Shown here one piece after another: positions 19,601 to 30,560 of a DNA stretch of 64,000 bases. Within the stretch, counting starts at the first letter, position 1; every line of letters begins with the position of its first letter. The translations under genes were made by a program, and so were the position numbers. Source of the DNA: Neocallimastix lanati (nom. inval.). Lineage: Eukaryota > Neocallimastigomycota > Neocallimastigomycetes > Neocallimastigales > Neocallimastigaceae. Where the stretch lies: positions 626,001-690,000 of the forward strand of contig JACVTC010000063.1 in NCBI GenBank assembly GCA_016946835.1, given 5' to 3'. The notes beneath the pieces are model-generated. The model did not search any database and was not told the origin of the DNA. It saw only the letters and a program-made list of their open reading frames with translations.

Positions 19601-20423
19601 AATAATAGGTATAAATATTTATAAAACAAGTGATGGTTATAAAATAAATCAGATAGATTATATTAATAAAATAATAGAAAAATATAATATGAAGAAAACA
19701 AAACAAATTAAAACACCATGCAGGAAAATTACAGAACATGAAAGAAATAATTCAAATTTAATAGATCCAAAAGAATATAAATCTTTACTTGGTGCGTTAC
19801 TATATATCGCTGTAAAGTCAAGGCCTGATATAATGTTTTCTGTAAGTGAAGCATCAAGAATATGTGAAAATCCAACAGAAGCTGATTATAAAAATTTAAT
19901 GAGCATCTTACAATATTTAAATGGTACAAAAAATAAATCTTTACATTATAATAAAAATAATAAATTTATCGGATACTCAGATTCAGATTTTGCTAACGAT
20001 GAAAAGACGAGAAGATCTACAAGTGGATATATATTTTTACTTGGAAAAAGCCCTATTTCATGGAAATCTCAGTTACAGAAAAACGTAACTTTATCTACTG
20101 CTGAAGCTGAATTTGTTAGTTTAACTGAATGTACTAAACAAGCTTTATGGTTCAAAAATTTATTTAAGGAAATATTTAATCAAGATATAAAATTTAAAAT
20201 TATAGTAGATAATAAGGCATGCATTGCAATTGCTCAAGATACAAATTCTAAAGGAAGATGTAAACATATAGATTTAAGATATAAATTTATTCAAGAAGAG
20301 ATTATGAAAAACGAAATTGAATTAGAATACATTAATACTGAAAACATGTTAGCTGATCCATTAACTAAAAGTATCTCAGGAGTACAAATGACAAAATTTA
20401 CAAATTTAATTTTCAAAGAATAA
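16671..20423 (+). CDS. copia Pol (zinc knuckle-PR-IN-RT-RH), -1 frame relative to gag
   Basis: The frame is open from 16671 and overlaps the end of gag by about 25 bases. It encodes a CCHC knuckle (CHICKTKGHTTDHC, 16806-16847), then protease WIIDSGTD near 17133-17156, GAG-pre-integrase (WHARLGH), and integrase with C-x2-C and DDE residues in VHSDVVG, KSDNGTEY and NGRAERLNQ. An Asn-rich linker (18470-18720) follows, then reverse transcriptase (TKWVFAEKD; YVDD near 19500) and RNase H (SDSDFANDEKTRRSTSGY). The first ATG (17382) lies inside the pre-integrase domain, so expression needs -1 frameshifting or the equivalent. No canonical slippery heptamer is present in the overlap (the candidates are CTTTTTG and GAAAAAG), so the mechanism is unclear. 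Confidence 0.9.
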   Translation, partial: LFEKAEILRSKTTVINDSNVNNINKNKPNNNKNYNNTNKIRNEYYCHICKTKGHTTDHCKYNLLIRENNKSDDNDKNYKNNNYKNYYKRYNNKNNYYSGNIINKNNDKSNNNNNNFFENNSENEDEVYIDFTGSISVIQNCNYTTINNNNNSTHWIIDSGTDINLTNNINNLNNINKVNNKNIIYPNGDLDKVENVGTYNGKFKNKDFILSNVYYASNIQNNLISTHSILKNGCTIIMKRVNNKDRLQIFKNNKLIANIFANDENLFVFDTIPSNNTISKNYVFSIDTNLWHARLGHFYNNDIKDFVIEHTKYHNDKNCRQCKITKLKRKPFYSSPNNASKPMELVHSDVVGKLETSYNDFNYYVTFLDDFSRKIWVYLIKNKSDVPNIFIKFHKFISNTTSYKIINFKSDNGTEYINKTLTTYLENFGINFIHSVPGYPQQNGRAERLNQTLNRCASTLLNSAKLPYKFWDSAILCAAYLYNLNPHQSINNKIPNELFFNKSVDISHLKVFGCKAFFYNYHKTNKFDNNSKPGIFLGYASDSLGYKILDISTNSIVTSRDVYFMEDMPGTINTTFFCDKYIDSIINFKDSLIEGESINDNNNIHSQLNNPLNNNNNNNYNNNYDNNNDIYNNDINNNYNNNYDNNNDIYNNDINNNYDNYKDIYNNDNNNNSNKIINNNNKTKIEENEYNSESDNEFLNERKLKYINKKRSHSNNSDDSDEENLTSRKEKLQSVSNKRFKILNIKTNIPTTYQQAINSPESEEWKEAIDDELKNMYDNNVMKVVKNIPADANIIGTKWVFAEKDKKKKKARLVALGCQQIAGEDFIETYSPKVQADSLRLTVAIASKFNWDLKQLDIKAAYLNANLEEKIYTKIPYGDKNFNTNKFWLLKKALYGLKQAGRMWYNEISNYLVSIGFRNYKTDKCLFGKYNKNNKLTCLLTLYVDDILITGIKNEINYTVSNLKDKYKISKDSNATKIIGINIYKTSDGYKINQIDYINKIIEKYNMKKTKQIKTPCRKITEHERNNSNLIDPKEYKSLLGALLYIAVKSRPDIMFSVSEASRICENPTEADYKNLMSILQYLNGTKNKSLHYNKNNKFIGYSDSDFANDEKTRRSTSGYIFLLGKSPISWKSQLQKNVTLSTAEAEFVSLTECTKQALWFKNLFKEIFNQDIKFKIIVDNKACIAIAQDTNSKGRCKHIDLRYKFIQEEIMKNEIELEYINTENMLADPLTKSISGVQMTKFTNLIFKE

Positions 20424-20447
20424 TATTTCTTTAATTGTATATATATA

Positions 20448-20504
<57 letters not shown>

Positions 20505-20550
20505 TGTATATAATAATTAAAATATTATATAATACTTAATGTAGGGGGAA
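20424..20550 (+). other. copia 3' region with 50-nt poly(A) tract and polypurine tract
   Basis: A run of 50 A at 20453-20502 follows shortly after the pol stop. GTAGGGGGAA at 20541-20550 is flush with the 3' LTR and is a typical plus-strand primer. Confidence 0.75.
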
Positions 20551-20793
20551 TGTTAAAGTTCAACATAATATTTAAACTTTTGTACATTAAAGTATTATAA
20601 ATATTTATAATATTTGATTAAGTAATAATTTGTATGTAAAATATAAAAAGAAAATTTTTTTATGAAATTAATATTTTGAGTCTTTTTAAATACTTTTTTA
20701 AATCATATAAATTAATAAATAATAAATTAAATTTAATTAAATAATAATACATTTTGTTGTGTACACATCATATCTTATATTGACTCCTTAACA
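20551..20793 (+). repeat. copia 3' LTR
   Basis: 243 bp, read as identical to 15612-15854. Confidence 0.95.
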
Positions 20794-20798
20794 TTTTT

Positions 20799-21199
20799 TT
20801 ATATAATTAAAATTACTAAATCAATATGTCTATATAGTAATATGCTATATAGATATATAATAATAATTATAAATATTTAAATGGTTTAGTTTAATAAAAA
20901 TTATTTATAATAAACTTAATTAAAATTATTTAATTATTTTTTTTTATAATTTCTCTTTATTTAATAATTAAATATCTATAAACTATTACTATTAAGGTAA
21001 TTTTACAATAACCTTACAAAGAACATAAAAAATAGATTTTTACATCTTTCTTTTATACTTTATAAGTATAATAATAATATTTAATTATAAAATATTAATA
21101 ATATAGTAATATAAATATTAATAAGATATAAAGATAAATTTAATTATATATTATATAATTAATATGAATAATTGAAATTAATATAGATATGTTTTAAAC
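20799..21199 (-). repeat. solo LTR 1 (minus strand), left part, interrupted by the palindromic MULE
   Basis: Aligns base by base with 30157-30560 and, read on the minus strand, with the second half of the Ty3-1 LTR: a TATA-containing stretch, CTTTGTAAGGTTAT (21008-21021 on the minus strand) and ATATCTATATAG-type ends. This is therefore the promoter end of an LTR from a family related to Ty3-1, without internal coding sequence. The last nine bases (21191-21199, GTTTTAAAC) are the MULE target duplication. The outer boundary is blurred by the copia insertion. Confidence 0.75.
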
Positions 21200-21289
21200 G
21201 GGGAGAGCGCGTTTCGGAACCGCACGTGAATGATATAAGCCACATGTTTTTTGAGATGGCGTATTATATATAAATTTTTTTTATATAAA

Positions 21290-21950
21290 TAAATAATTAA
21301 ATAATAATAATTAAATAAATATTTTATTTTATAATAATTAATTTAATATATATTTGATAATAAAAAATATAAAAAAATAAAAAAATAAAAAAATAAAAAA
21401 ATAAAAAAATAAAAAAATAAAAAAAATAAAAAAATAAAAAAAATTAAAAATAAAAAAAACATAAAAAAAATAAAAAAGATTAAAAAAATAAAATACTAAA
21501 AAAATAAAATAAAATATTTTCATATTTATTTATATTTATAACTGTAATTTTTTATTATATAAATAAATAAATAAATAATAATTAAATAAATATTTTATTT
21601 TATAATAAAAAAATAAAATAAAAAAAAGAAAAGATAAATATTTTTTTAGTAATTTTCTTGAAATAAAATATTTTATTAGTAATTTTCTTGAAATAAAATA
21701 AAATATTTTCATATTTATTTATATTTATAACTGTAATTTTTTATTATATAAATAAATAATAATTAAATAAATATTTTATTTTATAATGAAAAAATAAAAT
21801 AAAAAAAAAAAAGATAAATATTTTTTTAGTAATTTTCTTGAAATAAAATAAAATATTTTCATATTTATTTATATTTATAACTGTAATTTTTAAAAAAATT
21901 GAAAATACATATTAAATAAAAAATAAAAAATAAATATTTCATATTTATTA
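21290..21950. repeat. subterminal low-complexity and tandem repeats of MULE arm 1
   Basis: A run of (TAAAAAAA)n-like sequence near 21360-21500 is followed by about three imperfect copies of a unit of some 120 bp containing CATATTTATTTATATTTATAACTG and GTAATTTTCTTGAAATAAAATA. The same block occurs inverted at about 28200-29050 and again at 30720-31550, with different copy numbers. Confidence 0.75.
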
Positions 21951-21971
21951 ATATTTATATTAAAAATTTTT

Positions 21972-23425
21972 ATGGAGGGAAATCTAAAAATTGATATAAG
22001 TGAAACAAATCGAGGAAAAGAGCAAATAATTATAGATCGAAAATTTAAATATAATTTTTCAAAATTAAAAAAAGATAATACAAAAATATATAGATGTATA
22101 GAATATAAAACATTAAATAAATGTAAGTCTTTTATTATTTTAAATGATAATAAAGAGGTTTTAAATTATGATTCTTCACATAATCATCCTGGTAATGAAA
22201 TTAATGCATCCAAATCATTAATAAAACATAAAATTAAAGATGAAATAAAAAAAAGTTTGATTCCTTCTGATATAAAATCAAAACGCATATTTGATAAAAT
22301 TTCTCAAGAAATAGGATATATATGCCCTGAATATAAAACAATTAAATCCCAAATAACAAGATATAAAAACAAACAATTATTTCCTAATATAAAAACATTT
22401 GATGAAGTTCCTAATGTATCTGAATATTATAAAACAATAAGAGGTGAATACTTTATGATATTCAAAAATTCTAATATAATAATTTTTCAATCACCATTCC
22501 AAGCAAAATTATTTATGGAGAATAAACATATATTTGCTGATGGTACATTTTTAATAGCTCCAACTAATAGTTATCAAGTATTCATTACCAGAACTTATGT
22601 TACAGAATTAAATTGTTTTTACACTACTTCCATGTCAATATTAAAAAACAAAGAACAAACAACTTACGAAATATTATTTAATGAAATAAAAAAAAATATA
22701 ATTAAATATAATGCAAATATTAATTTCTCAGAAAAAATTTTTCATTGTGATTTTGAAAAAGGAATATCTAATGCAGTGGAAAATATTTTTCCCAATATAA
22801 ATATTAAATATTGTTTTTGGCATTATAAAAGATTATTAATGACAAAAAAAATAAATTATGTTACAAGGAAGTGAAAGATCATAATATTTTAAATACTTAT
22901 TATAAAGCGATTTCTAATTTATGTTTTATTAATATTGAATACATACCTGATATTTTTAATAAAATTAAAAATACATGCATGAGATATAAATCTACCTGTT
23001 CCCAATTTTTGAATTTTTTAGATTATTTTGAGAAAACATTTCTAAATATCTATAATATAAAATATTGGAATTATTACAATAATATAGACCACATAACAAA
23101 TAATGCTTCAGAATCTTATAACAGTTATTTAAAAAATTTAAATTTATTTGTAAAAAAGCCTTCATTTTATAAATTAATATATACAATACAATTTGAAGAA
23201 TCCAAATCTTACTATGATTACCATATGAGAATTAAAGGAATTTGGAGAAAAAAGAGCAGAATATCAGAAAGGGTCGATGACATTAATATTTTAGTTGAAT
23301 ATTATAAAAATATGGAAGCCGAATTAAAAAATATTGGATGTAGTAAAAATGATATCATCGAAAATTGGTTTAATTGTTTAATTAGATTGAATAATGAAAT
23401 CATTAATTTTAATAAAACAAAATAA
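21972..23425 (+). pseudogene. MULE transposase, arm-1 copy, frameshifted
   Basis: Starts at ATG 21972 and encodes 300 residues collinear with the intact copy at 31564. It then shifts frame at an A-run after MTKK (8 A here against 9 in the intact copy). The rest (22871-23425, 184 aa) follows in the neighbouring frame. A FLYWCH-type zinc finger (C42, C51, H70, H72) and the first two catalytic Asp (ADGTF, CDFEKG) are in the first part; the catalytic Glu (NNASESYN) is in the second. The single-base difference is the only disabling change I see, so slippage could in principle still yield full-length protein. Confidence 0.9.
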
Positions 23426-24262
23426 AAATAATTATTAAAATCCTTTCAAAATCATAATTACAATTAATTGAAAATTAAATTTTTTTATTTAATAAGAAAT
23501 TCAATATTTAAATTTATTTAATATTTATTGATAGGGTTAGCTTAAAAATATTAAAAAAAAATTTTTTTTATAAATTTATTTTAAATATTTTTTACTTAAT
23601 TAAATATTATTAAATAAAATTAAAAGATGTCTTTATTATTATATATTAGTATTATAAAATATTAAAAATATGAATGTATTGCATTTCTCATTATTTTTAT
23701 TTTATATTGTAGTAAATTAATAAATAAATAAATAATTTTTATAAAATAAACCAATTATTAAATTAATATATTTTTTAAAAATATATTTAATGTATATTTC
23801 ATATTTTTAATAAATATTCAAATATACATTTTAAATATATATAATGATATTTAAGTATTATAATACTTATAAAAGAAAATAATTAATATTTTAAATTATT
23901 TCTATCAGGCTTTCTAAAAAAACTTTACTATTTGTAAAAATAGTAATGCTCTTTTTGTTAGTTTATTAGATTTGTATAATATAAATATCTAAAATAATTT
24001 ATTTATTATTTAATAGAAATTTATGTTTAAAAATGTTATTGTTATTACTATTACTAAAAAAAAGTTTTAATTTAATATTTATAATTAAATTTTCAAATAA
24101 TCTTTCCTTATCAAGTTAAATATAATGCTCCTGAGTAAAAAAGATTTTTGTATTATATAAAATTTATTTAAAATATTAGATAAAAAAATATTAAAAAGGA
24201 AAAAGAATTTTAAAAAGAATATTTAAAAATAAAATGAAAAAAATATAGAATGTAATAATATA
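23426..24262. other. MULE arm-1 region downstream of the transposase
   Basis: AT-rich non-coding sequence. The part up to about 23970 (ending TAATGCTCTTTTTGTTAGTTTA) is present inverted at 26183-26719 and directly repeated at 33013-33555. From 23971 to 24262 it matches only the direct copy at 33556-33880. A short inverted repeat, ACTATTTGTAAAAATAGT, lies near 23928-23945. Confidence 0.7.
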
Positions 24263-26182
24263 GAAGTACAAGTATATAAAATAAAATAAAATAAAATAAA
24301 ATAAATAGTTGAAATATAAATATGAAGTACAGAATGAATAAAATAAAATAATAGTTGAAATATAAATATGAAGTACAGAATGAATAAAATAAAATAATAG
24401 TTGAAATATAAATATGAAGTACAGAATGAATAAAATAAAATAAATAAAATAAAATAAAATAAAATAAAATAAAATAAAATAAAATAAAATAAATAGTTGA
24501 AATATAAATATTAAAGTACAGATTGAATAAAATAAAATAAAATAAAATAAAATAAAATAAAATAAAATAAAATAAAATAAAATAAATAGTTGAAATATAA
24601 ATATGAAGGATGAAGTACAGATTGAATAAAATAAAATAAAATAAAATAAAATAAATAAATAGTTGAAATATAAATATGAAGGATGAAGTACAGATTGAAT
24701 AAAATAAAATAAAATAAAATAAAATAAAATAAAATAAAATAAAATAAATAGTTGAAATATAAATATTAAAGTACAGATTGAATAAAATAAAATAAAATAA
24801 AATAAAATAAAATAAAATAAAATAAATAGTTGAAATATAAATATTAAAGTACAGATTGAATAAAATAAAATAAAATAAAATAAAATAAAATAAAATAAAA
24901 TAAAATAAAATAAAATAAAATAAAATAAAATAAAATAAAATAAAATAAAATAAAATAAAATAAAATAAAATAAAATAAAATAAAATAAAATAAAATAAAA
25001 TAAAATAAAATAAAATAAAATAAAATAAAATAAAATAAAATAAAATAAAATAAATAGTTGAAATATAAATATTAAAGTACAGATTGAATAAAATAAAATA
25101 AAATAAAATAAAATAAAATAAAATAAAATAAAATAAAATAAAATAAATAGTTGAAATATAAATATTAAAGTACAGATTGAATAAAATAAAATAAAATAAA
25201 ATAAAATAAATAGTTGAAATATAAATATTAAAGTACAGATTGAATAAAATAAAATAAAATAAAATAAAATAAAATAAAATAAAATAAAATAAAATAAAAT
25301 AAAATAAAATAAAATAAAATAAAATAAAATAAAATAAAATAAAATAAAATAAAATAAAATAAAATAAAATAAAATAAAATAAAATAAATAGTTGAAATAT
25401 AAATATTAAAGTACAGATTGAATAAAATAAAATAAATAGTTGAAATATAAATATTAAAGTACAGATTGAATAAAATAAAATAAAATAAAATAAAATAAAA
25501 TAAAATAAAATAAAATAAAATAAAATAAAATAAAATAAAATAAAATAAAATAAAATAAAATAAAATAAATAGTTGAAATATAAATATGAAGTACAGAATG
25601 AATAAAATAAAATAAATAGTTGAAATATAAATATGAAGTACAGAATGAATAAAATAAAATAATAGTTGAAATATAAATATGAAGTACAGAATGAATAAAA
25701 TAAAATAAATAGTTGAAATATAAATATGAAGTACAGAATGAATAAAATAAAATAAAATAAATAGTTGAAATATAAATATTAAAGTACAGATTGAATAAAA
25801 TAAAATAAATAGTTGAAATATAAATATTAAAGTACAGATTGAATAAAATAAAATAAAATAAAATAAAATAAAATAAAATAAAATAAAATAAAATAAAATA
25901 AAATAAAATAAAATAAAATAAAATAAAATAAAATAAAATAAAATAAAATAAAATAAATAAATAGTTGAAATATAAATATGAAGGATGAAGTACAGATTGA
26001 ATAAAATAAAATAAAATAAAATAAAATAAAATAAAATAAAATAAAATAAAATAAAATAAAATAAAATAAAATAAAAAGTAGAATATTAAATAAGAAAGTA
26101 CAGATTGAATAAAATAAAATAAAATAAAATAAAATAAAATAAAATAAAATAAAATAAAATAAAATAAAATAAAATAAAATAA
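24263..26182. repeat. (AAAAT)n / TAGTTGAAATATAAATA satellite core of the palindromic MULE
   Basis: About 1.9 kb of AAAAT pentamer arrays of varying length, interrupted by spacers of the form TAGTTGAAATATAAATA plus one of several endings (TGAAGTACAGAATGAA, TTAAAGTACAGATTGAA, TGAAGGATGAAGTACAGATT). All units read in the same direction, so the satellite belongs to arm 1 and is not itself palindromic. It meets the inverted arm abruptly at about 26182. No coding. Confidence 0.92.
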
Positions 26183-26719
26183 ACTAACAAAAAGAGCATT
26201 ACTATTTTTACAAATAGTAAAGTTTTTTTAGAAAGCCTGATAGAAATAATTTAAAATATTAATTATTTTCTTTTATAAGTATTATAATACTTAAATATCA
26301 TTATATATATTTAAAATGTATATTTGAATATTTATTAAAAATATGAAATATACATTAAATATATTTTTAAAAAATATATTAATTTAATAATTGGTTTATT
26401 TTATAAAAATTATTTATTTATTTATTAATTTACTACAATATAAAATAAAAATAATGAGAAATGCAATACATTCATATTTTTAATATTTTATAATACTAAT
26501 ATATAATAATAAAGACATCTTTTAATTTTATTTAATAATATTTAATTAAGTAAAAAATATTTAAAATAAATTTATAAAAAAAATTTTTTTTTAATATTTT
26601 TAAGCTAACCCTATCAATAAATATTAAATAAATTTAAATATTGAATTTCTTATTAAATAAAAAAATTTAATTTTCAATTAATTGTAATTATGATTTTGAA
26701 AGGATTTTAATAATTATTT

Positions 26720-28175
26720 TTATTTTGTTTTATTAAAATTAATGATTTCATTATTCAATCTAATTAAACAATTAAACCAATTTTCGATGATATCATTTTT
26801 ACTACATCCAATATTTTTTAATTCGGCTTCCATATTTTTATAATATTCAACTAAAATATTAATGTCATCGACCCTTTCTGATATTCTGCTCTTTTTTCTC
26901 CAAATTCCTTTAATTCTCATATGGTAATCATAGTAAGATTTGGATTCTTCAAATTGTATTGTATATATTAATTTATAAAATGAAGGCTTTTTTACAAATA
27001 AATTTAAATTTTTTAAATAACTGTTATAAGATTCTGAAGCATTATTTGTTATGTGGTCTATATTATTGTAATAATTCCAATATTTTATATTATAGATATT
27101 TAGAAATGTTTTCTCAAAATAATCTAAAAAATTCAAAAATTGGGAACAGGTAGATTTATATCTCATGCATGTATTTTTAATTTTATTAAAAATATCAGGT
27201 ATGTATTCAATATTAATAAAACATAAATTAGAAATCGCTTTATAATAAGTATTTAAAATATTATGATCTTTCACTTCCTTGTAACATAATTTATTTTTTT
27301 TTTGTCATTAATAATCTTTTATAATGCCAAAAACAATATTTAATATTTATATTGGGAAAAATATTTTCCACTGCATTAGATATTCCTTTTTCAAAATCAC
27401 AATGAAAAATTTTTTCTGAGAAATTAATATTTGCATTATATTTAATTATATTTTTTTTTATTTCATTAAATAATATTTCGTAAGTTGTTTGTTCTTTGTT
27501 TTTTAATATTGACATGGAAGTAGTGTAAAAACAATTTAATTCTGTAACATAAGTTCTGGTAATGAATACTTGATAACTATTAGTTGGAGCTATTAAAAAT
27601 GTACCATCAGCAAATATATGTTTATTCTCCATAAATAATTTTGCTTGGAATGGTGATTGAAAAATTATTATATTAGAATTTTTGAATATCATAAAGTATT
27701 CACCTCTTATTGTTTTATAATATTCAGATACATTAGGAACTTCATCAAATGTTTTTACATTAGGAAATAATTGTTTGTTTTTATATCTTGTTATTTGGGA
27801 TTTAATTGTTTTATATTCAGGGCATATATATCCTATTTCTTGAGAAATTTTATCAAATATGCGTTTTGATTTTATATCAGAAGGAATCAAACTTTTTTTT
27901 ATTTCATCTTTAATTTTATGTTTTATTAATGATTTGGATGCATTAATTTCATTACCAGGATGATTATGTGAAGAATCATAATTTAAAACCTCTTTATTAT
28001 CATTTAAAATAATAAAAGACTTACATTTATTTAATGTTTTATATTCTGTACATCTATATATTTTTGTATTATCTTTTTTTAATTTTGAAAAATTATATTT
28101 AAATTTTCGATCTATAATTATTTGCTCTTTTCCTCGATTTGTTTCACTTATATCAATTTTTAGATTTCCCTCCAT
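26720..28175 (-). pseudogene. MULE transposase, arm-2 copy (inverted), frameshifted
   Basis: The mirror image of the arm-1 gene. The ATG (minus) at 28175 opens a frame identical in most residues to the 31564 copy, but it ends near 27291 because the A-run after MTKK has 10 A instead of 9. The remainder (27274-26720) encodes the same 184-residue C-terminal part as arm 1, with the catalytic Glu region. The first part keeps the FLYWCH finger and both Asp motifs. It differs from arm 1 at scattered sites (for example YRCTEYK against YRCIEYK), so the arms have diverged slightly or were homogenised incompletely. Confidence 0.9.
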
Positions 28176-29152
28176 CAAAATTTTTAATATAAATATTAAT
28201 AAATATGAAATATTTATTTTTTATTTTTTATTTAATATGTATTTTCAATTTTTTTTAAAAATTACAATTATAAATATAAAAATATTTTATTTTATTTCAA
28301 GAAAATTATTAAAAAAATATTTATCTTTTTTTTTTTATTTTATTTTTTCATTATAAAATAAAATATTTATTTAATTATTATTTATTTATATAATAAAAAA
28401 TTACAGTTATAAATATAAATAAATATGAAAATATTTTATTTTATTTCAAGAAAATTACTAATAAAATATTTTATTTCAAGAAAATTACTAATAAAATATT
28501 TTATTTCAAGAAAATTACTAAAAAAATATTTATCTTTTCTTTTTTTTATTTTATTTTTTCATTATAAAATAAAATATTTATTTAATTATTATTTATTTAT
28601 ATAATAAAAAATTACAGTTATAAATATAAATAAATATGAAAATATTTTATTTTATTTCAAGAAAATTACTAATAAAATATTTTATTTCAAGAAAATTACT
28701 AAAAAAATATTTATCTTTTCTTTTTTTTATTTTATTTTTTTATTATAAAAAAAAATATTTATTTAATTATTATTTATTTATTTATTTATTTATTTATATA
28801 ATAAAAAATTACAGTTATAAATATAAATAAAAATGAAAATATTTTATTTTATTTTTTTTGTATTTTATTTTTTTAATCTTTTTTATTTTTTTTATTTTTT
28901 TTTTATTTTTAATTTTTTTTATTTTTTTATTTTTTTTATTTTTTTATTTTTTTATTTTTTTTATTTTTTTATTTTTTTATATTTTTATTTTTTATTATCA
29001 AATATATATTAAATTAATTATTATAAAATAAAATATTTATTTAATTATTATTTAATTATTTATTTATATAAAAAATTTTATATATAATACGCCATCTCAA
29101 AAAGCATGTGGCTTATATCTATTCACGTGCGGTTCCGAAACGCGCTCTCCCC

Positions 29153-30104
29153 GTTTTAAACATATATAAAAACATAATATAAATAAAATACACATGACAT
29201 CAAATGTGATATGAGGGACTTTTATGTGCAATAATTTTTAATAGTATCGTTATATTTAATTAACCTTTATTAATATATTTTAATTTAAAAACCCAATTAA
29301 CCAAGGGTCTTCTCTAAACTATAAATAAAGAAGAGTAGTTATTAGGAATCTTTATAATAATTAATTATTAATAATAATAAATATATATTTAAAATATATT
29401 ATATCGGAGTATAGTATAATATATATAAAATATATATTAAAATAATAAATATAATAAATATAACTATATAATTCTTAAAATGAAAATAAGAATAATAAAG
29501 TTAAATATATAAAAATATAATTATATAATAAATATGAATATAATAAATAATTTCAACTATATATATTTAATTATAATTAAAATAACTACAACTATTTCAT
29601 TATATTATGTATTATATATAGAAGTATTATGTATTTTTAATATAAACTATAATATGAATAGTTAAGTTATATATATAATAATATTCTTATATATATTTAG
29701 AAGAAATTAACTATTTAATATATTTAATATATTTCATATTATAATGAATAATATAAATATGAATATTGAATCATAGATGAATTAAGAAATTATTTCAAGA
29801 CAAAAGAGATATAAATTTAATATTTAATAATTATTATTAAATATACAAATATGTTGCTGCTACACATATTTGTTTTATATCAAATGTAGTATTGAAATTA
29901 ATTATTAATATAAACCTTATTTATTAATATTCTCAGAATTATTAGGCCTAAGATAACCCTTTAAATATTAAACAAGAATTTATATTAATTATTAATTATA
30001 TAATTATATATTATTTATTATTTATAATTAAATAAATAATATTTTTAATTATTGAAATGTAAATAACTGAAATTGAGATTTCAGTTCAGTTATAATTTCA
30101 ACAA
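29153..30104 (-). repeat. solo LTR 1 (minus strand), right part
   Basis: Starts with the right MULE target duplication (29153-29161) and ends TTTCAACA at 30104, which on the minus strand gives a TGTTGAAATTATAACTGAA start resembling the Ty3-1 LTR start (TGTCAAAATTACAACTGAA). The ATCTTAGGCCTAATAATTCT block also parallels Ty3-1. Without the 676-bp insert at 29207-29882 it aligns with 36195-36460. Both solo LTRs are about 660 bp when emptied. Confidence 0.78.
29207..29882. mobile_element. unclassified 676-bp insertion (solo-LTR-like) inside solo LTR 1
   Basis: The empty site is visible in solo LTR 2 (near 36240-36252). The insert begins TGATAT, ends ATATCA, and is flanked by AATG (29203-29206 and 29883-29886). 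TG...CA ends and a TATAAATA motif inside suggest a solo LTR of another family. It has no coding capacity. Confidence 0.55.
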
Positions 30105-30156
30105 GAATTGTTAAGATTTTGATATAATTTATTGTTTAAATTTAAATAAAATAATA

Positions 30157-30560
30157 TGTTTTATTAAAAATATTCACTAAGTCGATATGTCTATATAGTA
30201 ATATACTATATAGATATATAATAATAATAATAAATATTTAAATGTTTAGTTTAATAAAAATTTATTTATAATAAACTTTGATAATTAGAATTATCAAATT
30301 AATTTGATTTTAAATTTATTGATTTTATTTAATAATAAAATATCTATAATATATTACTATTAAGGTAATGTTACAATAACCTTACAAAGAACATAAAAGA
30401 GAGATTTTTACATCTTTCTTTTATACTTCGTAAGTTACATAATAATATTTAATTATAAGATATTAATAATATAGTAATATAAATATTAATAAAATATAAG
30501 GATAAATTTAATTATATAATTAATTTGAATAATTGAATTTAATATAGATATGTTGTAAAC
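30157..30560 (-). repeat. solo LTR 2 (minus strand), left part, interrupted by the single MULE
   Basis: Starts TGTTTTATT (the minus-strand LTR end) and aligns with 20799-21199, including the conserved ATAACCTTACAAAG at 30376-30389. It ends with GTTGTAAAC (30552-30560), the target duplication of the MULE inserted at the same LTR position as in solo LTR 1. Confidence 0.75.

Larger units (their letters stand above)
15612..20793 (+). mobile_element. complete Ty1/copia LTR retrotransposon
   Basis: Two 243-bp LTRs (15612-15854 and 20551-20793) start TGTTAAAG and end CTTAACA and look identical. They are flanked by TTTTT at 15607-15611 and 20794-20798, a low-complexity but consistent target duplication. 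The copia-type domain order is gag, zinc knuckle, protease, integrase, reverse transcriptase, RNase H. GTAGGGGGAA at 20541-20550 is the polypurine tract. The insertion lies at the outer edge of a solo LTR that continues at about 20799. Confidence 0.96.
21200..29152. mobile_element. palindromic composite MULE DNA transposon
   Basis: Two inverted arms (about 21200-23970 and 26183-29152), each with a terminal inverted repeat, subterminal tandem repeats and a transposase gene reading inward, flank a 2.2-kb spacer dominated by an (AAAAT)n-based satellite. Both ends carry the same terminus, GGGGAGAGCGCGTTTCGGAA. The unit is bounded by 9-bp direct repeats GTTTTAAAC at 21191-21199 and 29153-29161, the length typical of Mutator-like elements. 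Both transposase copies are broken at an A-run. The outer TSDs imply that the whole 7953-bp palindrome inserted as one element. Confidence 0.9.

Noticed and set aside
24263-26182. Regularly spaced repeats resembling a CRISPR array
   Set aside because: Spacers are repeated and pentamer runs vary in length. There are no unique spacers and no cas genes, and the context is a eukaryotic transposon satellite.
30105-30156. The two solo LTRs as one internally deleted retrotransposon with a 52-bp interior
   Set aside because: The 52 bp between them contain neither a PBS nor a polypurine tract, and no shared target duplication was found, so two separate solo LTRs fit better.
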